Below, one piece after another: positions 25,127 to 33,792 of a stretch of 64,000 nucleotides of DNA; positions within the stretch are counted from its first letter, which is position 1; each line of letters starts with the position of its first letter. The stretch is taken from assembly GCF_000308595.1 (NCBI RefSeq), contig NZ_BAGA01000038.1, positions 1 to 64,000 of the forward strand. Direction: 5' to 3'. Origin of the DNA: Nocardia higoensis NBRC 100133. Its GTDB lineage: Bacteria > Actinomycetota > Actinomycetes > Mycobacteriales > Mycobacteriaceae. A program made the position numbers and the translations under genes. A model generated the notes under the pieces. It was not told where the DNA came from, ran no database searches, and saw nothing but the letters and a program-made list of their open reading frames with translations.

Positions 25127-26062
25127 TCAGCCCAGCTGCGGGGTGACCTCGGCGGCGAACAGTTCCAGATGAGCCAGATCCGCCAGGTCCAGAATCTGCA
25201 GGTAGAGGCGGGTGATGCCGGTCTCGGCGCGATAGCGGCCGATGGCATCGACGACCTCGGCGGGAGTGCCCGCCAGACCGTTGCGCTTCAGCTCCTCGAC
25301 CTCGCGGCCGATGGCGGCGGCGCGGCGGGCGACCTCGGCGTCGTCGCGGCCGAGGCACAGCACCTGGGCGGCCGAGCGGGTGATCTCACCCGGATTCCGG
25401 CCGATCGCCTCGGCCGCGTCGGTGACCCGCTCGAACTGGGCCGCCGCGGTGGCCGCGTCGGTGAAGGGCAGGTTGAATTCCTGCGCGAAGCGGGCGGCCA
25501 GCGCCGGGGTGCGCTTCTTCCCGCTGCCGCCGATGATCAGCGGCGGGCGCGGTGACTGCGCGGGTTTGGGCAGTGCCGGGCTGCCGCTCAGTTCGTAGTG
25601 CTTGCCCCGGTAGTCGAACGTGCTGCCGGTCGGGGTCTCCCACAGGCCGGTGATGATCTCCAACTGCTCGGTGAAGCGGTCGAAGCGTTCGCGGACCTCG
25701 GGCAGGGTGATGCCGTAAGCGGTGTGCTCGTCGTCGAACCAGCCCGCGCCGAAGCCGAAGTCGACACGTCCACCCGACATCTGGTCCACCTGCGCCACCG
25801 AGATGGCCAGCACGGACGGGTGCCGGAAGGTGGCCGAGGTCACCAGGGTGCCGAGCCGGATGCGGGAGGTCTCGCGGGCCAGGCCGGCCAGCGTGATCCA
25901 AGCGTCGGTCGGGCCGGGCAGACCCGAGGCATCGCCCATCTTCAGGAAGTGATCGGAGCGGAAGAAGGCGTCGTAACCGGCGTCTTCGGTGGTCTTGGCG
26001 ACGCGCAGCAGGTCGTCGTAGCTCGCGCCTTGCTGGGGTTCGGTGAAGATGCGTAGGTCCAC
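25127..26062 (-). CDS. LLM-class F420-dependent oxidoreductase
   Basis: 311 aa from GTG 26062 (DLRIFTEPQQGASYDDLLRV); longer upstream frames are shadow extensions. It is a luciferase-like TIM barrel with AKTTEDAGYDAFFRSDHFLK, WITLAGLARETSRIRLGTLV, VAQVDQMSGGRVDFGFGAGW and FDDEHTAYGIT. The C-terminal half has RPPLIIGGSGKKRTPALAAR. These blocks are the actinobacterial TIGR03560-like F420-type subgroup pattern, with the cofactor (reduced F420 or FMN) bound at the barrel mouth. The substrate is unknown. It is divergent from the helicase gene, with 52 bases between starts, so the promoters overlap. Confidence 0.88.
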   Translation of the reverse strand: MDLRIFTEPQQGASYDDLLRVAKTTEDAGYDAFFRSDHFLKMGDASGLPGPTDAWITLAGLARETSRIRLGTLVTSATFRHPSVLAISVAQVDQMSGGRVDFGFGAGWFDDEHTAYGITLPEVRERFDRFTEQLEIITGLWETPTGSTFDYRGKHYELSGSPALPKPAQSPRPPLIIGGSGKKRTPALAARFAQEFNLPFTDAATAAAQFERVTDAAEAIGRNPGEITRSAAQVLCLGRDDAEVARRAAAIGREVEELKRNGLAGTPAEVVDAIGRYRAETGITRLYLQILDLADLAHLELFAAEVTPQLG

Positions 26063-26114
26063 GTCGAACCACCGTAGTCCGGGAGTTGTCGCAGGCGCCT
26101 GATTGGATGGGTGG

Positions 26115-29054
26115 ATGCTGCACGGACTGTGGTCACCGGGGTCGGGCCTGGTGCTGTGGACCGAGGGGGACGTGCCCGCGGAGTTGCCGGACCCGCTGGG
26201 TGCACTGCTGCGCGCGTCGCGGTGGCGGCATCGCACCCCGGCTCTCGTGCCCGGACCGGACGGCCCGGTCGCCGAGCAGGTGCGCGCGCACGCCCTGGTG
26301 CCGCACATGGCGGTCGCGGCGCTGCGGCAGCGGCTGCCCGCCACGGTGGTGTCCGGGGATCTGCGGTTCCTCGCGCGGGTCGCCGACGGTCTCGACCGCT
26401 GGGTGCGGGCCGGGCGGGTCGTGCCGGATCTGGATCGCGCCGACGGCCGGTGGTGGGTGCGCTGGCGGCTGGTCGGCGGCGAGCGCCAGCGGGCGTGGCT
26501 GGCCGAGCTCGCGATGACGATGCCCGCGGCGCTGCGCCTGACGGGCAAGCCCGCCGAGGTGCTCGACGACATGGTGCGCGAACTCACCGACCCCATCGCC
26601 CGGCAGTACCTCGCCGACATCCCGGTCACCCATCCGCTCGTGCACGGGCTGGTCGTCGACGAGCCGCTGGACACCGGCAGCCACCAGCTCGCCGAGGTGC
26701 TGCGGCGTTGGCGGGAATCGTTGACCCTCGACGAGCCGGAACTGGTTCTCCGGCTGCTCGAACCCGACGGGCTGGGAACCGCTGCCGACGACGACTCGGA
26801 GTTCGACTTCCACGACCGAGCGGCCGACTCCGGTGCGCTCGCCGCGAGCCCGACGGCCACGGCCACGATCGGCGCCACCGATCCCCGCGCAGAATTCGGC
26901 GGCGGCGTCCGCGGCCACGACGCGCCGGAGGACGACATCGCCCTCTGGCGACTCGAAGTGTGTCTGCGCACCGAGGATTCCGCCCCGGTGCCGATCCCGA
27001 TCAACGCCGAGCCGCGCCTGCTGCGCACAGCGGTCGAGAAACTCGGCGAGGCGCAGCGCGTCTACCCGCGCCTGCGCGACCTGCCCTCCGATCCGTACTC
27101 GCTGGACCTGTTGTTGCCCACCGAGGTGGTGGCCGATCTGGTCGCCCACGGCGCGATCGCGCTGCGCGAGGCGGGTGTGCGGCTGATGCTTCCGCGCGCC
27201 TGGAACATCGCCGAGCCGAGCATGCGCCTGCGGGTGACCAGCAGCCCACCGGCCGCCGAGAGCAGCGTCGGCATGCGCGGGCTGCTGTCCTTCCGCTGGG
27301 AGCTGGCCGTCGGCGACAAGGTGCTCACCAGCGCCGAGATGGGCAAGCTGATCCGGGCGAAATCCGATCTGGTCCAGCTGCGCGGCGAATGGGTCCAGGC
27401 CGACCACAAAGCGCTCGCCGCGGCGGCGCGTTATGTGGCCGCGCATAGTGATGATTCGCCGGTCACCCTCGCCGACATGCTCGGCCACATCGCCGCGACC
27501 CGCGTGAACAAGGTGCCGCTCACCGAGGTCACCGCCACCGGCTGGGCCGCGGAGGTATTCGAGCGCGAAGGCGAGCGCGCGCCCGTCCCGCCGCCCGCCG
27601 GGCTGAAAGCGCAGCTGCGCCCGTACCAGCAGCGCGGCCTGACCTGGCTGGCCGCGATGAGCCGGTTGCATTGTGGCGCGGTCCTCGCCGACGACATGGG
27701 CCTCGGCAAGACCGTCCAGGTGCTGGCGCTGCTGGCCCACGAACGCGACACCGGCGCGGCGAGCGGTCCGACGCTGCTGGTGTGCCCGATGTCGGTGGTC
27801 GGCAACTGGCAGCGCGAGGCGAGCCGTTTCACGCCCGATCTGCGGGTGCTGGTCCATCACGGCAAGGATCGCAGGCACGGCCTCGACCTGGAGGAAGCCG
27901 TCGCGGGCGCCGACCTGGTGCTGACCACCTACGCGATCCTGGTCAGGGACGTCACCGAACTGGCCGCCCTGACATGGGATCGAGTGGTGCTCGACGAAGC
28001 CCAGCACATCAAGAACGCGGCCACCGCCCAGGCCCGCGCCGCCCGCGCCGTGCCCGCCCGGCACCGCCTGGCGCTCACCGGGACACCGGTGGAGAACCGG
28101 CTCGAGGAGTTGCGCTCGATCCTGGACTTCGCGGTGCCGAAGCTGCTCGGCACCCCGCAGACCTTCCGCGCCAGGTTCGCGGTGCCGATCGAACGCGAGC
28201 AGGATCAGAACGCGTTGTCGCGGTTGCGGCTGGTCACCGGTCCGTTCGTGCTGCGCAGGCTCAAGACGGACCCGGCCGTCATCGGCGATCTACCCGACAA
28301 GCTGGAGATGACGGTGCGCGCCAATCTGACCGTCGAGCAGGCGGCGCTGTATCAGGCAGTCGTGGACGACATGCTCGACAAGATCAAGAACGCCAAGGGC
28401 ATGGCGCGCAAGGGCGCGGTGCTGGCCGCGCTCACCGGTCTCAAGCAGGTGTGCAACCATCCCGCGCACTATCTGCGCGACCACTCCGCGGTGCTGCGCC
28501 GCGGCAGACACCGCTCCGGCAAGCTCGCCTTGGTCGAGGACGTGCTCGACACGGTGATCGCCGACGGCGAGAAGGCTCTGCTGTTCACCCAGTTCCGCGA
28601 GTTCGGTGAACTGCTCACGCCCTATCTCACCGAGCGTTTCGGCACCGCCATCCCGTTCCTGCACGGCGGGGTCGACAAGAAGAACCGCGACGCGATGGTG
28701 GACCGCTTCCAATCCGAGGGGGGCCCGCCGCTGATGCTGCTGTCGCTCAAAGCCGGTGGCACCGGGCTCAATCTGACCGCTGCCAATCACGTGGTGCACC
28801 TGGATCGCTGGTGGAACCCGGCCGTCGAGAACCAGGCCACCGACCGTGCCTTCCGCATCGGCCAGCGCCGCGACGTGCAGGTCCGCAAGCTGGTGTGCGT
28901 CGACACCATCGAGGAGCGCATCGACGAGATGATCACGGGCAAGAGCAGACTCGCGGACCTGGCGGTCGGCGCGGGCGAGAACTGGATCACCGAACTGGGC
29001 ACCGACGAGCTGCGCGAGCTGTTCACCCTCGGCGCCGAGGCGGTGGGGGAGTGA
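26115..29054 (+). CDS. SNF2-family DNA-dependent ATPase/helicase
   Basis: 979 aa from ATG 26115 (a TTG four codons upstream is also in frame). The N-terminal 480 residues form the bacterial SNF2-associated region. The ATPase core carries Walker A in AVLADDMGLGKTVQVLALLA (near residue 525), the DEAQ box in DRVVLDEAQHIKNAATAQAR (near 626) and LALTGTPVENRLEELRSILD. The C-terminal RecA lobe has LLFTQFREFGELLTPYLTER, LLSLKAGGTGLNLTAANHVV and the Q-x-x-x-R block NQATDRAFRIGQRRDVQVRK. Such enzymes translocate on double-stranded DNA and remodel protein-DNA complexes. The GTGA overlap with a SWIM zinc-finger gene forms a two-gene unit recurrent in actinobacteria. Confidence 0.93.
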   Translation: MLHGLWSPGSGLVLWTEGDVPAELPDPLGALLRASRWRHRTPALVPGPDGPVAEQVRAHALVPHMAVAALRQRLPATVVSGDLRFLARVADGLDRWVRAGRVVPDLDRADGRWWVRWRLVGGERQRAWLAELAMTMPAALRLTGKPAEVLDDMVRELTDPIARQYLADIPVTHPLVHGLVVDEPLDTGSHQLAEVLRRWRESLTLDEPELVLRLLEPDGLGTAADDDSEFDFHDRAADSGALAASPTATATIGATDPRAEFGGGVRGHDAPEDDIALWRLEVCLRTEDSAPVPIPINAEPRLLRTAVEKLGEAQRVYPRLRDLPSDPYSLDLLLPTEVVADLVAHGAIALREAGVRLMLPRAWNIAEPSMRLRVTSSPPAAESSVGMRGLLSFRWELAVGDKVLTSAEMGKLIRAKSDLVQLRGEWVQADHKALAAAARYVAAHSDDSPVTLADMLGHIAATRVNKVPLTEVTATGWAAEVFEREGERAPVPPPAGLKAQLRPYQQRGLTWLAAMSRLHCGAVLADDMGLGKTVQVLALLAHERDTGAASGPTLLVCPMSVVGNWQREASRFTPDLRVLVHHGKDRRHGLDLEEAVAGADLVLTTYAILVRDVTELAALTWDRVVLDEAQHIKNAATAQARAARAVPARHRLALTGTPVENRLEELRSILDFAVPKLLGTPQTFRARFAVPIEREQDQNALSRLRLVTGPFVLRRLKTDPAVIGDLPDKLEMTVRANLTVEQAALYQAVVDDMLDKIKNAKGMARKGAVLAALTGLKQVCNHPAHYLRDHSAVLRRGRHRSGKLALVEDVLDTVIADGEKALLFTQFREFGELLTPYLTERFGTAIPFLHGGVDKKNRDAMVDRFQSEGGPPLMLLSLKAGGTGLNLTAANHVVHLDRWWNPAVENQATDRAFRIGQRRDVQVRKLVCVDTIEERIDEMITGKSRLADLAVGAGENWITELGTDELRELFTLGAEAVGE

Positions 29055-29791
29055 GCCGCGGGGTTTCGACACGGAACAAGCGCGGCGGATTCGGTCGCAC
29101 CTGGTGGGGGAAGTCGTTCATCGACGCGGTGGAGGCCATGTCCGAACCGGGCAGGCTGGCGCGCGGCCGGGCCTATGCCCGCGCCGGCAATGTGATCGAC
29201 TATCGCATCGACATCGGCATCGTCGTCGCCGAAGTGCAGGGCAGCCAGCCCCGTCCGTTCACCGCCGAATTCACCGTCCGCCGCCTGCGCGAGGAAGAGA
29301 TCGAACTGCTCGTCGAGACCATCCGTGACGCTCCCGGGACCCTCGCCGATATCGCCTCCGGCGTCCTGCCCGCGTCCCTCGGCCCGCACCTGCTCCCCAC
29401 CACCGCCGCCGACCTCGATTTCTCCTGCACCTGCCCCGACTCCGGCTGGCCGTGCAAACACGCCGCCGCTGTCTGCTATCTGCTCGCCGAACGTCTCGAC
29501 GAAGCGCCTCGCGAAATCCTCACTCTGCGCGGCCTCGACCTCGACGCGCTCATCGCCCGTCTCGAACGCACCCCCGACCCCGGCGAAGACGACCCCGCCG
29601 ACCTCACCGATCCCTACGGTGACCAGCGTGAACTGCCCGCTCCGCCTCGCATCGAATCCCGTTCGGCCATCGAAGATCTCGACCCCGTGCTGCTACGCAA
29701 GGCGCTGCGGATGGTGTCCGAGGACGAGGCGAATGCGACGACGGCACTGAAAGAACTCCGGACCCTCTACCGGGCCCTGGAAAGTTCCTGA
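29051..29791 (+). CDS. SWIM zinc-finger protein
   Basis: 246 aa from GTG 29051, overlapping the helicase stop by 4 bases. The N-terminus KRGGFGRTWWGKSFIDAVEA is conserved in partners of bacterial SNF2 helicases. The SWIM motif (CxC then CxH) is DFSCTCPDSGWPCKHAAAVC at about residues 125-144, with all four zinc ligands present. The acidic and proline-containing C-terminus is variable. SWIM domains bind DNA or proteins; the overlap with the helicase indicates that the two act together, probably in DNA repair or chromosome maintenance. Confidence 0.88.
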   Translation: MSRGVSTRNKRGGFGRTWWGKSFIDAVEAMSEPGRLARGRAYARAGNVIDYRIDIGIVVAEVQGSQPRPFTAEFTVRRLREEEIELLVETIRDAPGTLADIASGVLPASLGPHLLPTTAADLDFSCTCPDSGWPCKHAAAVCYLLAERLDEAPREILTLRGLDLDALIARLERTPDPGEDDPADLTDPYGDQRELPAPPRIESRSAIEDLDPVLLRKALRMVSEDEANATTALKELRTLYRALESS

Positions 29792-30187
29792 GCCTGCGGC
29801 CACGCCCTGCACGCACTGTGCGGCGGGCGTTGGTCGGCACCCGGCAGCGAGGCCGATCGCGGGCCGAACTTCGTTCGGGCGGTCCCGTCCGGAACGCGGT
29901 GTCGGAACTTCTCGGCGCCGGGTGCCTCATTCAGTGTGCGGCCGCGCCGCTGTGCCGCAGAATGTCCGATCGCTGCCCCGCCGCTGCCCGAAAAGCACCT
30001 CGAACGAATGGCTGCGCCCCGGTTCGGCGGCGATGTCGTCACGGTCCGCGGGCCCGGTCGCCGAGTAGCGGAATTCTGTCCGGGTGGCTGCACGGATTCC
30101 GAGGACGCCTGCTTCGATTTCGGGCCGCCACGCGGTGCGTAATTCCTGGTCATGCCACGATGAGCGACGTTCGTTAGGCTTGCGGTC
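29792..30187. other. Intergenic region, about 400 bases, no clear gene
   Basis: Open frames exist on both strands, for example 29927-30202 on the minus strand. None has a convincing ribosome binding site, known family or usual codon pattern, and that minus-strand frame would overlap the next gene's start. I see no tRNA or strong terminator here. Confidence 0.5.
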
Positions 30188-30994
30188 ATGGCGGGCGCGC
30201 ACTCACCCGAAGCTGCCCACGATGGCGTACTGCGCGACGACCTCGGCGCGCCGGTCGCGCTCGCCGGCCCGCCCCGCAGGGTGGTTTCCCTGGTGCCGTC
30301 GCTCACCGAAGCCGTCGCCCGCTCCTGCCCCGAGAGGTTGATCGGAGCGACGCAGTGGTGCACCCACCCAGCCGATCTGGGCGTCGAGCGGGTGCGCGGG
30401 ACGAAGAACCCCGACGTTCGCCGCATCACCGAAATGGCCCCCGACCTGGTGTTGTGCAATCAGGAGGAGAACCGCCGCCTCGATGTCGACCGCCTGCGGG
30501 CCGCCGGTGTCGCGGTGTGGGTGACGAAGATCGAGACCCTCGACGAGGCCTTCGGCTCCTTGCGCAGGCTGTTCACGACCGTATTCGCCGAGCCCCTGCC
30601 CGGCTGGCTCGGCGCCGCGGAAAGAGCCTGGGCCGCGCCACCGCCCGACCCGCCGCGGGCCGCCGTCATCCCGATCTGGCGCAATCCGTGGATGGTCGTC
30701 GGCCGCGACACCTTCACCGGTGACCTGGCCGCGCGACTCGGCCTGCGCCTGGTCCACGCCGACCGTTCCGGCCGCTACCCGACGCTCACCGACGCCGAAC
30801 TGACCGATGGCGTGGAGCTGGCCGTCCTGCCCGACGAGCCCTACGTCTTCACCGACCGGGATGGCCCCGACGCCTTCCCCGGCATTCCGGTCGCCCTGGT
30901 CGAAGGCCGGGCCCTCACCTGGTACGGGCCGTCCCTGGCGACTGCCCGTACCGACCTGAGCCGACAGCTGGCTGCCGCGACGACGCGGGGCTAG
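30188..30994 (+). CDS. Helical backbone metal receptor / BtuF-like binding protein without signal peptide
   Basis: 268 aa from ATG 30188. The fold of periplasmic cobalamin/siderophore-binding proteins is recognisable: PPRRVVSLVPSLTEAVARSC, IGATQWCTHPADLGVERVRG, TKNPDVRRITEMAPDLVLCN and QEENRRLDVDRLRAAGVAVW. The second lobe has RAAVIPIWRNPWMVVGRDTF and LLPDEPYVFTDRD-like sequence (VLPDEPYVFTDRDGPDAFPG). Unlike true transport receptors it has no signal peptide or lipobox, so it is probably cytosolic, and no ABC permease or ATPase is adjacent. Its ligand is unknown; a cobalamin-related or metal-chelate role is an inference from the fold. Confidence 0.75.
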   Translation: MAGAHSPEAAHDGVLRDDLGAPVALAGPPRRVVSLVPSLTEAVARSCPERLIGATQWCTHPADLGVERVRGTKNPDVRRITEMAPDLVLCNQEENRRLDVDRLRAAGVAVWVTKIETLDEAFGSLRRLFTTVFAEPLPGWLGAAERAWAAPPPDPPRAAVIPIWRNPWMVVGRDTFTGDLAARLGLRLVHADRSGRYPTLTDAELTDGVELAVLPDEPYVFTDRDGPDAFPGIPVALVEGRALTWYGPSLATARTDLSRQLAAATTRG

Positions 30995-31048
30995 TGCGCG
31001 TCCGTGGCCCGGCGACCGGGCGTCGAAACGAATCCGCGATCAGCAGAT

Positions 31049-32551
31049 TCACCGCGCCCGCGCGAGCCGGTAGTCGTTCAAATCGAAATGCCCACTGCGC
31101 CAAGCCGCTTCGATCGTGGTCGACGGCCGCAGCGGCACATCCCCGTGCTTGTCGAAGTAATAACTGTTGGCCGTCGCGCACCCCGGCTCCCAGAACACCT
31201 GACCGCCGCGCCGGGCGAGCATCTCCCGGAAGAAGCGGTCGTTGGCCTCGGCGGTGACCTCGATGGAGGTGGCGTCGTGGTCGCGGGCGTGGCGCAGGCA
31301 GCGCAGGATGTGGCGGACCTGGTTCTCGATGAGGGCGAAGTAGGAGGAGCCGTTGTAGCCGTAGGGACCGATGACGGAGAAGAAGTTCGGGAAGCCGGGG
31401 ATGCTCACGCCCTCGTAGGCCTGCAGGCGGTTCTCGTTCCACCATTGTTCGAGGTCACGGCCCCCGACGCCGCGCAGGCGGTAGGTGGGCATCTCGCCCG
31501 CCTCCATGAGTTTGAAGCCGGTGGCGAGGATGAGGACGTCGGCGGGGTGGTCGGTGCCCGGAACCGTGCGAATGCCGGTGCGGGTGATCTCGGCGATCGG
31601 ATCGGTTTCGAGGGTGACGTTCGGGCGATTGAAGGTGGCCAGGTAGTCGTTGGAGAAGCTGGGGCGTTTGCAGCCGAGGGTGTAGCGCGGGGTGAGTTCA
31701 TCGCGCACGACGGGGTCGTGGACCTGGCGGCGCAGGTACGCGCGAGCGAGGCGTTCGCCGACGGCGGTGGTGGGGACGGTGTCGTGGTAGTGCGCGGAGA
31801 TGGGGAAGGTCAGTTCCACATAGGTCTGGCTGGCCAGGCGGGTGAGGGATTTGCCGCCGGGCATGCGCAGGGCCAGGCGCAGCGGAGCGGGCAGCGGGAG
31901 GTCGGGGCGGGGCAGGCACCAGATGGGGGTGCGCTGGAAGACGGTCAGGTGCTCGACCTTCGGGGCGATCTCGGGAATGACCTGGACGGCCGAGGCACCG
32001 GTGCCGATGATGGCGACGCGCTTGCCGCGCAGCTCCTGGCCGTGGTCCCAGCGCGCGGTGTGCATGGTCGCACCGCCGAAATCGGCCACACCGGGGATGT
32101 CGGGCAGTTTGGGCCTGGTCAGCGCGCCGGTGCCACTGATGACGAAACGCGCCCGCAGCTGCGAACCGTCGGCGGTGTGCAAGGTCCAGATGTGGCGCCG
32201 CTCATCGAATTCGGCGGCGGTGATCGTGGTGGAGAACCGGATGTTCGGGCGCAGCCGGTACTTCTCGACGCACCATTCGGCGTAGGCCTTGAGTTCGCGT
32301 CCCGGCGCGTACACCCGCGACCAGTCGTCGCGCTGGGCGAAGGAGAACTGGTAACTGAACGACGGGATGTCCACCGCGACACCGGGATAGGTGTTCCAAT
32401 GCCAGGTGCCGCCGACGCCGTCCGCGTCGTCGACGAGGAGAAAGTCCTCGAACCCGGCCTGGCGCAACTTGATCGCGGCGCCGATCCCGGAGAAGCCCGC
32501 GCCGACGACGATCACCTCGTGGTCGAAGCTGTCACGTGATGGTGCCGGCAT
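31049..32551 (-). CDS. Flavin-containing monooxygenase, Baeyer-Villiger type
   Basis: 500 aa. The FAD-binding motif is EVIVVGAGFSGIGAAIKLRQ (GxGxxG), followed by DDADGVGGTWHWNTYPGVAV (GGTWxxNxYPG). The Baeyer-Villiger fingerprint FxGxxxHxxxW is seen in DFGGATMHTARWDHG, and the second Rossmann motif for NADPH is RVAIIGTGASAVQVIPEIAP. ILATGFK near residue 365 is the conserved ATG linker. The family inserts oxygen next to a carbonyl, turning ketones into esters or lactones, using NADPH and O2. The upstream amidohydrolase gene overlaps it by 20 bases, so the two enzymes probably act on successive intermediates. Confidence 0.9.
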   Translation of the reverse strand: MPAPSRDSFDHEVIVVGAGFSGIGAAIKLRQAGFEDFLLVDDADGVGGTWHWNTYPGVAVDIPSFSYQFSFAQRDDWSRVYAPGRELKAYAEWCVEKYRLRPNIRFSTTITAAEFDERRHIWTLHTADGSQLRARFVISGTGALTRPKLPDIPGVADFGGATMHTARWDHGQELRGKRVAIIGTGASAVQVIPEIAPKVEHLTVFQRTPIWCLPRPDLPLPAPLRLALRMPGGKSLTRLASQTYVELTFPISAHYHDTVPTTAVGERLARAYLRRQVHDPVVRDELTPRYTLGCKRPSFSNDYLATFNRPNVTLETDPIAEITRTGIRTVPGTDHPADVLILATGFKLMEAGEMPTYRLRGVGGRDLEQWWNENRLQAYEGVSIPGFPNFFSVIGPYGYNGSSYFALIENQVRHILRCLRHARDHDATSIEVTAEANDRFFREMLARRGGQVFWEPGCATANSYYFDKHGDVPLRPSTTIEAAWRSGHFDLNDYRLARAR

Positions 32552-33635
32552 GGCGATCTCCTGCGTTCTCGATGCGATAGACCCGCGTGGCGTTGTCGTG
32601 GAACACCCGCGTCAGCGCGGCGTGGTCGCCGCCGTGCTCGGTGATGGCGGTGCCGACCGCGGTCGCGCTCGCGGCGATGGTGGTGATCGGCTTGTCCACC
32701 GGGAAGTTGGATCCCCAGATCAGCCGGTCGGCGCCGAAGCAGTCGAGGGCGTGGGTGACCAGCGGGCGGATGCGGTCCAGCAGCACCGGAGCGGTGGTGG
32801 TGTGCCGGGGTCGCGGAACCGGATGCCCGAGGATGGGCATCGCCACCCCGCTCACCTTGGCGACCACGTTCGGGAGCGTGGCCAGTTCGGCGATGTCGTC
32901 GCGCCAGCGCTGCAGCAGCTCGTGTCGCTTCTCGGGCGTCTGGCCGGTCTCCCTGCCGATCGCACCGAAGACTCCCGCTGGTGTGGCGAGGTGGTCCAGC
33001 ACGATCGTCACCTCGGGGTAGCGCCGCGCCAGGGCGATGACCTGCGGCAGCTGATGCGAATAGACCCACGCTTCGAAGACGAGATCACGCCGCGCGAGCT
33101 CGCCGAAGCCGTCGAGGAAGGCGCGGGAGGTCAGCGCATCGGGGTCGTGGGTGAACACCCGGACGTCGGGGTCGGGATGGTGGGCGACCATCGTACGGAT
33201 GCCGCGGAACAGCGGCGAGGCGCTCTGATGGGCGTCGAGCAGTTCGGTGAATCCGGGGGCGGCGGGGTCGGCGGAACCGAGTATCGCGGTCAGCGGCGGG
33301 GTGTCCACCCCGAAGGGCAGGCCGGCCACCCAGCGGGTCTCCTCGGCCTTGGCGGTCGGTCCTTTGCCATGCCACTCGACCTCGATGTGCACGATTCCCT
33401 CGACCGGCACGCCGGCCGCGTCGGCGCGATAGTCGGCGGGCAGGTACGGGTTCAGGTAGGCGGCCGGGCTGCCGACGAACTCCCTGTCCCGCACGTTCGC
33501 GAAGCGCACCGCGAGCGAGAGCGGCAGCGGGACGTATTTGAGCAGGCGCGCGAGATTGCTGAATTCGCGCGGGGTCGCCAGCGGATCCCACTGGTGGATG
33601 TGTGCGTCGATGATGCGCAGATCGTCGAAGTTCAT
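32532..33635 (-). CDS. Amidohydrolase-2 family metal hydrolase/decarboxylase
   Basis: 367 aa from ATG 33635 (MNFDDLRIIDAHIHQWDPLA). The N-terminal DAHIHQWDP holds the HxH metal ligands of the amidohydrolase superfamily. VTIVLDHLATPAGVFGAIGR carries the barrel His, and GADRLIWGSNFPVDKPITTI the conserved Asn/Asp position near the last strand (usually GSDWP). This is the subgroup of lactone hydrolases such as 2-pyrone-4,6-dicarboxylate and L-rhamnono-lactonases. A lactonase would fit the overlapping Baeyer-Villiger monooxygenase gene downstream, which could make an ester or lactone. Substrate unproven. Confidence 0.82.
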   Translation of the reverse strand: MNFDDLRIIDAHIHQWDPLATPREFSNLARLLKYVPLPLSLAVRFANVRDREFVGSPAAYLNPYLPADYRADAAGVPVEGIVHIEVEWHGKGPTAKAEETRWVAGLPFGVDTPPLTAILGSADPAAPGFTELLDAHQSASPLFRGIRTMVAHHPDPDVRVFTHDPDALTSRAFLDGFGELARRDLVFEAWVYSHQLPQVIALARRYPEVTIVLDHLATPAGVFGAIGRETGQTPEKRHELLQRWRDDIAELATLPNVVAKVSGVAMPILGHPVPRPRHTTTAPVLLDRIRPLVTHALDCFGADRLIWGSNFPVDKPITTIAASATAVGTAITEHGGDHAALTRVFHDNATRVYRIENAGDRHAGTIT

Positions 33636-33792
33636 CGGGCCCGTCCCGTCTGCTCGATCCGATCCATCCACGTCGCGACCGGCCCGCGAGGCCGATCGGT
33701 TACGCGGGCGCGCCCCGCGCCCGCACCCGGCATCGTCCGCCATCGAACGCGCCGACCGGTCCCGGTCGGGGTACCCGCTGCGGCCCGAACAC

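Noticed and set aside
29927..30202. 91-codon minus-strand frame between the SWIM and metal-receptor genes
   Set aside because: No ribosome binding site or known family, and it would overlap the start of the next gene. Kept only as an unassigned intergenic stretch.
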